Below, one piece after another: positions 55,349 to 64,000 of a DNA stretch of 64,000 bases (position 1 is the first letter of the stretch; the number at the start of each line of letters is the position of its first letter). Origin of the DNA: Desarmillaria ectypa (Eukaryota; Basidiomycota; Agaricomycetes; Agaricales; Physalacriaceae). The notes under the pieces were generated by a model. That model searched no databases. It was not told the DNA's origin and worked only from the letters and a program-made list of their open reading frames with translations. The stretch is taken from NCBI GenBank assembly GCA_030407005.1, contig JAUDYN010000012.1, positions 419,569 through 483,568 of the forward strand, read 5' to 3'. Both the position numbers and the translations under genes were made by a program.

Positions 55349-58300
55349 ATGGGTTTAATTCCTGCTGGGTCCTTGATTATGACCGACCCATACCTACAGT
55401 ATCTCGATTCACTAGCACCAGGAGAAAAGCCTAAGCAGGTAATAGTTGCCAAAGACTCAGCTAGTCTGCGAGCTGTCTATCCTTTAATTAATGGTGCAGG
55501 CGAAGAAGAAAGTGTAGTTGATGGTGGCTCACAGATAGTATCGATGGCTAGTACCATTGCGACTAGGCTAGGAATAGCATGGGATCCTGACATAACTATT
55601 CATATGCAGAGTGCGAATGGTCAGCTTGAGAAAACCTTAGGACTAGCAAGGAATGTCCCATTCCTATTTAATGATATAACCGTGTACTTGCAAGTACATA
55701 TCATCACTAGTCCAGCATATAAAGTGCTACTAGGCCGACCGTTTGATGTTCTCACAGAAAGTGTTATTAGGAATCAAGCAGATGGTGGTCAGATTATTAC
55801 CATCACTGATCCGAACACTAGTAGGAGGTGCACCATTCCAACCTTCTTGAGAGGGGCTCCTCCTAGATTAGCCAAAATGGCACCTAGAGCAGCTGAAGAG
55901 GGTTTTCAATTGAACTCAATGAATTGATGAATGATCAAGGAGAGTTAGCCCTGCAAATCGTACAGACTAGTGATGGTAACTTGGAAATCGAAGCGTATAT
56001 GAAACCAAAAGAAGGCGCTAGTTTCTCAGAAAAAGAACTACATGACAACTTTCTTATGGCTTCGATGAGTTGTGAAGAAAAATTATGCCAAGATGAACAA
56101 GCCAAGGGACTATTAAACTCCTACTTCCAAGGAAAGGTAGTCCTTGAGGGCTACAAAGCACAATATCATGTGTATGAGCACATTAGCGATGGCTCTCAAT
56201 TACGAGAAGATAATGAAATCCCAATTTATAATATACTAGTTGATAACTTGCATGCGAGGTCAAAGACTAGTAAGTCTAAGAAGAAAAAGACGACACTAGT
56301 CCCTGGTTTTGAACACCTTGGTGCATGCATGAAGAGCCCAGACTTTAAACCAGTCGCAGTGCTCACTAGTAAGAAATATAAACCTGTAGCATTGAAGGTA
56401 AAGCCACTACTGGGTGACCTGCCAGAAAAATTCCGAATAGTGAGAGACATTAAGGGTGATCCCCTCAAAGACATCCCACTATTGAGTACTAGTCCACCAG
56501 AATATGTACCTACAGCACGCTATACCCCAGAAAGAAAAGCTAAAATTGACGAGAATCACCCAGAAGGATTTCTATGGCCAGAAGAGCGCAAACTAATGCA
56601 CCATTTCATGACTATCCAAGAACAGGCATTCACTTGGGATGATACTGAACGGGGGCATTTCCGAGAAGATTTCTTCCCGCCAATAGATATTCCTGTAGTA
56701 CCACACACTCCATGGGTATTGAAGAACATTCCCATCCCACCTGGGATCTATGAAGAAGTCTGTAGGATTATTAAATCCAAGATTGAAGCTGGTGTATATG
56801 AACCATCTAATTCTTCATATAGATCAAGGTGGTTCTGTGTTATTAAGAAAGATGGTAAAAGCCTTCGACTAGTACATAGTTTGGAGCCCCTCAACGCAGT
56901 AACTATTGCACATTCAGGAATTCCACCAGCCACAGATGAACTCTCAGAGCACTTTGCTGGACGAGCCTGTGGAGGATGTTTGGACTTGTATGTTGGATAT
57001 GATGAGTGTGACATAGCGGTTGGGTCTCGGGACTACACTACCTTCCAGACACCATTTGGTTCTATGCGACTAGTAAAGTTACCGATGGGTTGGACGAATT
57101 CTGTCCCAATATTCCATGAAGATGTGACGCATATCCTGAGAGAAGAAATCCCACATGTCACTCGTCCCTATATTGATGATGTACCCATACGAGGACCAAA
57201 GACTCACTATGAAACAGGAGAGGGGAATTTTGAGACTATTCCAGAGAACCCAGGGATTCGTCGTTTTGTATGAGAACATATGCAGAACATGAATCGAGTG
57301 GTCCAACGGATGAAATATTGTGGAGGAACCTTTTCTGGACCTAAAACGTTCTTGTGTGTTGAAGAAATGATGGTGGTTGGTCATTTGTGTACGTATGAAG
57401 GTAGAAAAATTGAACCTGATAGGGCTGGAGTCATCAGTCGTTGGGGCCCTTGCAAGCATCTCACTGATGTACAAGCCTTCTTAGGCACTTGTGGAGTCTG
57501 TCGAAAGTTTATAAGAGACTATTCGAAGATAGCAGAGCCACTAGTCAAGTTGACTCAGCTCAATGTACCCTTTGAATGGGAGGATGAACAGCAACTAGCC
57601 ATGGATAAGCTAAAAGAGGCGGTTGTGAATAGTCCAGCTATTCGACCAATTGACCTCACTAGTGAAGCAGAAGTAGGCCTATGCGTTGATACCTCATACA
57701 AGGCTGTTGGGTTCTACATCTATCAAGTTGATGAAAAAGATCCTACCAAGTGCTACTATGTTCACTTTGGTTCGATCACAATGAATGAAAGAGAAGCACA
57801 GTTTTCACAGCCCAAACGCGAACTGTATGGACTATTGCGAGCATTAAAAGCTTGTCAGTATTGGCTCATTGGGATTCGCAACTTAGTAGTTGAAACTGAT
57901 GCACAATATATTAAGGGTATGCTAAGCAACCCTGGAATGGGACCAAATGCCACTATCAACCGTTGGATAGAGGACATATTGATGTTTCATTTCACCCTTC
58001 GGCATGTGAAAGGTAGTACTTTCCCCGCAGATGGACTATCAAGGCGTGACTCCCAACCTGGAGATGAAGTCCACCCTGACTTGGAGGACTATGAGCTTGA
58101 AGACCATGGCCTCTTGAAATTCGAAGTAGCAGAAGGGACTAGTATATGGCCAAAGGAACTTGAAGAATTTAAGAATGAAATTGATAGTCGAGGTGGCTAT
58201 ATGTATACGCTAGCCACAAGTATTGATGATTTTACTGTAGAATTGGATGATGCACGCTCACACGAGCTAGAATTAAGAAATCTGTACTTTGCACAAGTGA

Positions 58301-59095
58301 ACACCGATGAAACTCTAGGCCAGTTCTTGAAGGCTACTCCACTAATTCCAGGTCTCGAACATAAGTTTGACCCTAACAAAAGGGAGGACTACCCAGAGAG
58401 GCAACGGACTAATAGTGGACTGGCACAAGATGAACGCTTACCACATGTCAGAACCTGGTTGAGAAACCTCAGGTACCATCCAGAGGGACTTAATGACAAG
58501 CAGTACTTGAATTTTAAGCAGTACTGTCGTAATTTCTTCCTAGACAAAGGGGGACGACTGTACAGGTGTAGTATTGAAGGGAACCATCGACTAGTGGTCG
58601 ATAAAAGCCATCGAATGTATATGATGAGATCAGCACATGACTCATTAGGACATCGAGGTTTTTATGCAACTAAGTCACTATTGGAGCAGCGGTTTTGGTG
58701 GCCAGAGTTGGAACGAGATGTCAGTTGGTATGTCAAATCTTGTCATTTATGCCAAGTCAGACAGAAGACTATGCTCTGTATCCCACCTTCTGTCACTGAG
58801 ACACCGTCGCTATTCCAAAAAGTACACTGTGACACAATGGTTATGTCTCCAGCATCGAATAAGTGCAAATATATAGTTCATGCACGCGACTCACTATCGT
58901 CATGGCCAGAGGCAAGGGCTTTACAACATGAGAATGCTAAAGCTATTGCGATTTGGTTCTTTGAGGATGTGATATGCAGGTGGGGCTGTCCGTATGAAAT
59001 AGTAACTGATAATGGCAGACCATGGGTTGCTGTTATACAATGGCTAGCAGACAAGTACAGCATTACTGGAATAAAGATCTCTCCTTACAATTCGC
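55349..59095 (+). pseudogene. Family B truncated internal copy, opposite orientation
   Basis: Plus-strand copy corresponding to 51262-47516 of the full element, apparently identical over 3747 bp. It holds the last 192 residues of the protease frame (55349-55927), the RT frame (55924-57273) with the same terminal TGA, and RNase H plus the integrase core from 57280 until it is cut off after ISPYNS at 59095. gag and the integrase C-terminus are absent. Both ends abut LTR TG ends: the middle LTR on the left and the right LTR on the right. Confidence 0.9.
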
Positions 59096-60451
59096 TGATA
59101 TGCCGTCTATGCATTCACACCTAGATTTTGCGATTTTGTAACAATACTATTGCACATCTATCCTATACTAGTGATACATAGAGGACTATAGCTGAGGCTT
59201 TGAGCTGATAGTTAAAAGCAGTAAGCAACTGGTAGAGCCAGGACTTAGATGCAACACCATTAGTGGGTTAAATCTACCAGCCAGCCAGACTAGTAACTCA
59301 AATGCTAGCAGGACTAAGTGAAATACAGCCACTAGCAAACGAAGGATGCTACTAGCACACAAAAACCAGGAGCAGAGTACACAGATCTCATCAAGTTCTG
59401 TCACTAGCAGCCTAGACTGGGCATAAATGCCTAAGTCAGGATAACTAGTCACATGGCAATCTTGAAACAGGACTTAGAAATAAATTAGGAATAGATTAAC
59501 CTTGAGCCCAGATCCAACTATTGTGATATAGATCTCTTATGATTGATACTAGTGGAGCCGGACTGCACTCTCAATCATGATCGGATAGCTGTTACAGGCA
59601 CCAATAACTGGATATCCATATAACTGCATTACTAGGGCCTGTAGTTGGGCTAAGGGTGTGGAAAGACTGACTGTGGAGTCTCTAGACCGAATATTTGAAA
59701 AGAAAACAGACTAGACCGACTATTGTGTGATTATTCACCATTATTCATGACTAGCCAAGAAATCCTTACCAATATACCCTATACTCAGATGATATTTATA
59801 GTTTTGCCTCAGTAGTATATAAGTAGTAGGATGGGCACTCGTGCAAAGCAGGCAAGCCATCCCTGCAGTTGAGCCCTCACTGGAAGTAACTGGTGTCCCC
59901 AATTAAAGGTTTTTGTGCTTAACCTTGATGAAGTGATTAATAGTCACTAAGTCACCCATAGAATTGCATTGAATTGAAGTCCATTAGAGTCACTGTTGTG
60001 TCCTGCAAAGGTCTGGAGTGTTTCAAAATCAGTTCAAGCAAAGTTCTCAGAGTTATAGTTTATTTTTAGGCCAAGAGTGCCACTAGTGAGCCAAGAGTGT
60101 GACTAGTCAAGTGTTTATCACTTGTAGGAAGCAGTATAGGGCCAAGAGCGCCACCAGCCTGAAGCCGTTTCAGTCAGAACAAGCACAGTAGCTCAAACCA
60201 AGTTACTCTTATCTAATTGTGTCTTACCCACCCCACTAGTACGAGTAGTACTTTGTATAAACTCACTAGTAATGAATAAAACGTCTTTAAGACAATTGTA
60301 CTTGATTATTGAAGTCTGCAGAGTGCTTTCATCGTACTCGAAACCACTGAATTCAATATTGGTGATTAAGTGTAGAGTAGTAAGAGGTTTAGTGTGATTG
60401 GTGTTCATTGCTATTCCCTAATTCTTTTGTCACTCGCTGTTACCAAGCACA
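59096..60451 (+). mobile_element. Gypsy family B LTR, right, inverted
   Basis: 1356 bp in plus orientation (starts TGATATGCCGTC, ends CCAAGCACA), inverted relative to the other two B LTRs. Nearly identical to the reverse complement of the left LTR; I noticed only a few differences (for example AGCGAG against AGTGAG near the outer end). Confidence 0.9.
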
Positions 60452-61940
60452 TCATCGTCCTTCGTGAATACTGGTGGCCCAAGATGAAGAAAGATATTGA
60501 GTCCTATATCAAGGGATGTGAAACTTGTCAATGAACTAAAAGTGACATGCAGGCCAAAGCTGCACTCCTTCATCCCAACATAATCCCCGACACTCCCTGG
60601 ACACATATCTCCATTGACATGGTCACTGGTCTTCCAGAATCTGAAGGCTTCGATGTCTTACTTGTCATTGTAGACTGATTCTTGAAGAACATAATCCTTA
60701 TTCTGTGTAATGAGGAATTATCCACCAAAGGATGGGCATTGATGCTTCGCAACCATGTGTATGCAAAACATGGAATGCCACAGGTGGTCATATCTGACTG
60801 AGGACCACAATTCATATCTGCATTCATGAAGAAACTCTATCGAATGCTGAACATCACCCAAAATGCCTCAATGGCATATCATCCACAGACTGATGGACAA
60901 ACTGAGAGAGTCAACCAGGAGGTTGAAAAATATCTCTGTATCTTTGTCAACCATTGACAAACAGACTGGGTCACATGGCTACCCCTTGCTGAATTCACCC
61001 ACAATAACTGAACCCATTTGGCCATAGGCAAGAGTCCTTTCATGGTCCTATATGGATGAAATCCCTGACTCATCCCTGAGTCAATCCAAAAAACCAGCTT
61101 TGCAAATCCCGCAGCTGTTGACTTCACCAAGACAATGGCCAAGGTCTATAAGGAAGTACATGATGCCTTGGAAAAGGCAGCAGTGCAAATGAAGGTGCAG
61201 TATGACAAGTGAAAATAGTCTCCACAGGAATATCAAATTGGGGATAAGGTCTGGCTTGACACTGCCAACCTTCATCTTCCACAGCCTAAGAAAAAACTTG
61301 ATGATAAATGAACAGGACCATTCAAAATCATCAAAAAGTCAGGAGCAGCAGCATATAAGTTAAAGCTGCCACCCTATTGGAAGATCCACCCCCAATTCAA
61401 TGAAAAGCTATTAACTCCCTACATTGAACCTTCATTTCCTAATCAACAGCAACTGCCACCTCTTCCTCCAGACCTTGTCAACAGTCAAGAGGAATATGAA
61501 ATAGAAGAAGTTTTGGACTTGCACACTCAGAAAGTACACTTGAAAAGAGGACAACCATCCAGAGAAGTCACAGACTATCTGGTCAAATGGAAGGGTTGGA
61601 CTCGAGAACACAATTTATGGGTTTGAGAAAATGAGATGACAAACACCTTGGAAGCGATCCAAGAGTACCAGGCTAGCATAAACCATGCCATATACACTCC
61701 AAAAATCATAACCAACAACAAAGCAGTGGTCAAAATCTTAGACTATGAATACTCAGAACATGGCAACATAGTCTACCTTGCCAAATGAAAGGATGGATAT
61801 ACCAAGTGGATCGTCAATCCCAATGAGAAGTTATGGAAAAAACTGACTGATCAGTACTGGATCAGTCAAATCAAAACACAGTTTGACACCCCTAAAAAAG
61901 AGCCTTAGCAGTCAGGACAACTGCTTTAACAAGGGGGTAA
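60452..61940 (+). pseudogene. Gypsy family A integrase and chromodomain, stop-riddled
   Basis: Continuous plus-strand frame with integrase features: WWPKMKKDIESYIKGCETCQ, core Asp (ISIDMVTGLPES), Asp (VVISD) and Glu (PQTDGQTERVNQE), a GPF-Y/F-like region (TGPFKIIKKSGAAAYKLKL) and a C-terminal chromodomain (EEYEIEEVL, DYLVKWKGWTREHNLW). Eleven in-frame TGA codons and one TAG interrupt it; the TGAs often fall where Arg is expected (CQ-stop-TK, VISD-stop-GPQF, DK-stop-TGPF). Ends DTPKKEP, stop, polypurine tract, LTR. The 5' part of the element is missing at the B LTR junction. Confidence 0.85.
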
Positions 61941-62358
61941 TGTTATGATTTTTCCATTTATCTTATCTTATTCAAGTCATCATCATGACTCATCCATCTA
62001 ATCACTATCAATTTTGACTCATATCCATCTACTCACCAAGCCTTACTCTCATTATCACCATCTGTCACCCCAGACACTCTCTATTGGACCAATGATCCTT
62101 CTGGACCATCCTACTTTGACACCATTCAAGCATGAACTTTACTGTTTCATCTATATATATCACCATAAAAACCATATATAAGTAGAGTAAAACTCACCGT
62201 TGTACTCTATCTTTCAACTAAACTTAAATCATATACCTCTTACTCTCACATACTAAAGACCAAAGCCTAATCCTCTAACTGGGTAACTGTTCGAACATGT
62301 AACAGCCTAAAGAGGACAGCTGACATCCCAAGTCTCATGACTAAGTCAGTCCCTAACA
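61941..62358 (+). mobile_element. Gypsy family A LTR, middle
   Basis: 418 bp from TGTTATGATT to CCCTAACA, after the polypurine tract AACAAGGGGGTAA. Contains TATATAAG at about 62174. Confidence 0.75.
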
Positions 62359-63295
62359 ACAATTGAGTTCATTTGGCTACTGGAAAGAGTCCTTTCATGA
62401 CCCTGTACAGGAGAAACCTCTGACTCATTCCTGATTCAATGCAAAAAACCCAGTTTGCAAACCCCTCAGCTGTAGAATTCACAGAAACTATGGCACAAGT
62501 ACACAAAAAAGTACACAACACATTGGAAAAGGCAGTGGCACAAATGAAGGTGCAATATGACAAAAAGAAATGACCAACTCAGCAATACCAAGTCAGTGAC
62601 AAGGTTTGGCTTGACACTGCCAATCTTCATCTTCCATGACCAAAAAAGAAACTCAATGATAAACAAACAGGACTGTTTGAAATTCTCAAGAAATCAGGAG
62701 CTGCAGCATACAAGCTAAAGCTACCATCACATTAGAAGATTCATCCTGGATTTAACAAGAAGCTACTCACCCCTTACATCACACCCTCCTTCTCCAACCA
62801 ACATCAACCATCTCCCCCTCCTCCTGACCTCATTGATGGATAGGAGGAATATGAAATTGAAGAAGTACTAGACTCTTGTACTTGTCAAGTATGAGCAAAG
62901 AAAGGACAACCATCCAAGATAGTCATGGACTACTTGGTCAAATGGAAGGGATGGACCAGGGAACACAATTCCTGGGTTTAAGAAACAAAGATGACAAACA
63001 CAAAGGATGTAATTCTAGAGTATGAAGCTAACATTAACCATGCTCTATACACCACCAAAATCATAACCAAGAACAAAATCATAACTCATATACTTGATCA
63101 TGAATACTCAGACTATGGGGATGTTGCTTACTTAGCCCAACAAAGGGATGGACAACAAAAATGGATTGTCAACCTGGATAAAGATGTATGGAAATGATTG
63201 ATTGACCAATACTGGGTCAATCAGGCAAAATCACAACTCAAAACCCCTGAAGAAGAACCTTAGTAGTCAGAATGACTGCTTTAACAAGAGGGTAA
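62359..63295 (+). pseudogene. Gypsy family A, second integrase-tail and chromodomain fragment
   Basis: Another family A copy starting at HLATGKSPFM, then YKLKLPSH, a chromodomain (EEYEIEEVLD, DYLVKWKGWTREHNSW) and the tail ILDHEYSDYGDVAYL. Stops are mostly TGA with some TAG. It is truncated on the left by the preceding LTR and ends with the A terminal sequence and a polypurine-like AACAAGAGGGTAA. Confidence 0.8.
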
Positions 63296-63630
63296 TATTA
63301 TGATTTTTCCATTATCTTATCACAATTTATATTGCAGTTCTTATGCAACACCATTGTATCTGACGAAACACCATTGTTCAACTTACCAAGCCTCTTACAT
63401 CCCATGGATTCCCAATCCTCTCTATCTAGTTGGTCCATGGTCATCTGACTTCTAACATTTCACACATGGACATTTATGTTTCACCTATTATTAGACCCCA
63501 TACTTTTTTATATACAGTAGTGAGACTTTGTACTTAGTCTCTATCTTCTGACTAAATTGCAATAATATACTATCTACTACACTCTTCTAAAGACTAGCTG
63601 TCCTCTTACTTATGGATGATTGTCTGAATC
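63296..63630 (+). mobile_element. Gypsy family A LTR, right, end uncertain
   Basis: Starts TATTATGATT (TG mutated to TA), contains TATATACAG and the CTCTATCTTCTGACTAAA segment, and resembles the left A LTR up to about GATTGTCTGAAT. The right boundary is unclear because another sequence follows at about 63630. Confidence 0.55.
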
Positions 63631-64000
63631 ATGGATGTACAATTCCAGCAGTTCCCATAGCTTGCATGGATATCATATTGACAGAAGCAGATTTTTTATG
63701 CTCTTTGTGCCACTTGTTGATCCACACCTTGAGTAATCCTGACCTCTTGGGTAGATCAGAACCATCTAGCATAGTTAGCCTCTGCTTATTGTAGTCCCAC
63801 TTGATGAGACCACTATCAGTATCTAATTTCCTGGCAGCATAATCTCTGTAACCTATGTTGCATTCATCATATCTGCACTTCCTGTTATTACTGCTAGCTC
63901 CTCCTTTGTCTGCAAGTTTCTGAATAGCAGCCAGTAACCTGTCTTCCATGGACTCTGTTTTAACAGAGGGAGCTGCTTGGCCTGGTATTGCTGGAATTGT
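63629..64000 (-). pseudogene. LTR-retroelement gag fragment (zinc knuckle region)
   Basis: Minus-strand frame with MEDRLLAAIQKLADKGG, then CRYDECNIGYRDYAA, which fits a zinc knuckle whose Cys and His residues were changed to Tyr, followed by GLIKWDYNKQRLTMLDGS, a pattern seen after gag knuckles of agaricomycete Gypsy elements. Open to the window edge; almost no CpG. The element family is not resolved. Confidence 0.45.

Noticed and set aside
44842..60451. Reading the whole 15.6-kb B region as one insertion into a single family A element
   Set aside because: The A fragments on the two sides are in opposite orientation and do not represent the two halves of one interrupted copy.

Overview
Organism. 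The window is eukaryotic and looks like an Agaricomycete (mushroom-forming basidiomycete). Genes are split by introns of about 50 bp with GT...AG ends. The gene families are typical of such genomes: Tri5-type terpene synthases, RhlG-like short-chain dehydrogenases and a Crinkler-like multidomain protein. The repeats are Gypsy chromoviruses, a Copia-like LTR and a Tad/LINE relic. There is one tRNA-Val(AAC). No prokaryotic features (operons, ribosome binding sites, CRISPR) are present.

Layout. 1-969 (-): 5' part of a Ser/Pro-rich hypothetical protein that runs off the left edge. 2.1-5.4 kb: three diverged copies of an unidentified low-copy repeat. 5.9-7.1 kb (-): intact terpene synthase TPS1. 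7.2-19.6 kb: gene-poor DNA with a LINE C-terminal relic and the tRNA. 19.7-20.9 kb (+): intact terpene synthase TPS2. 21.6-36.2 kb: a repeatedly duplicated terpene-synthase/SDR block with two terpene synthase pseudogenes, two intact SDR genes, one SDR pseudogene, one SDR scrap and a decayed cytochrome P450. 37.4-39.4 kb (+): an intact four-exon gene of 601 codons that I read as Crinkler-type header + PD-(D/E)xK-like segment + small protein kinase. 39.4-64 kb: nested LTR retrotransposons.

How the genes fit together. Terpene synthase, SDR oxidoreductase and P450 are the classic parts of a fungal sesquiterpenoid locus: cyclase, then oxidation and redox tailoring. Here two cyclases and two SDRs are still open, while the P450 and the extra copies are dead, so this looks like a terpene locus that expanded and then partly decayed. 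The product is not predictable from sequence.

Repeats. Gypsy family A (Tf1-like chromovirus, LTR about 0.4 kb) is heavily decayed. Its in-frame stops are almost all TGA, many at positions where Arg would be expected, and CpG is nearly absent. Gypsy family B (LTR 1356 bp, three copies) is nearly intact. Its gag, pro and pol frames are chained by overlapping TGATG stop/start signals, and it is extraordinarily rich in the palindrome ACTAGT. B is present as one full-length minus-strand copy plus a truncated plus-strand copy, inside an imperfect inverted arrangement of about 21 kb that also includes both flanking A fragments. A separate stretch of about 4.3 kb (24.7-29.0 kb) contains no CpG that I could find by eye. 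Paralogue comparison there shows CG to TG/CA change, which points to CpG-directed mutation, probably methylation-linked. All exon boundaries are my manual readings.
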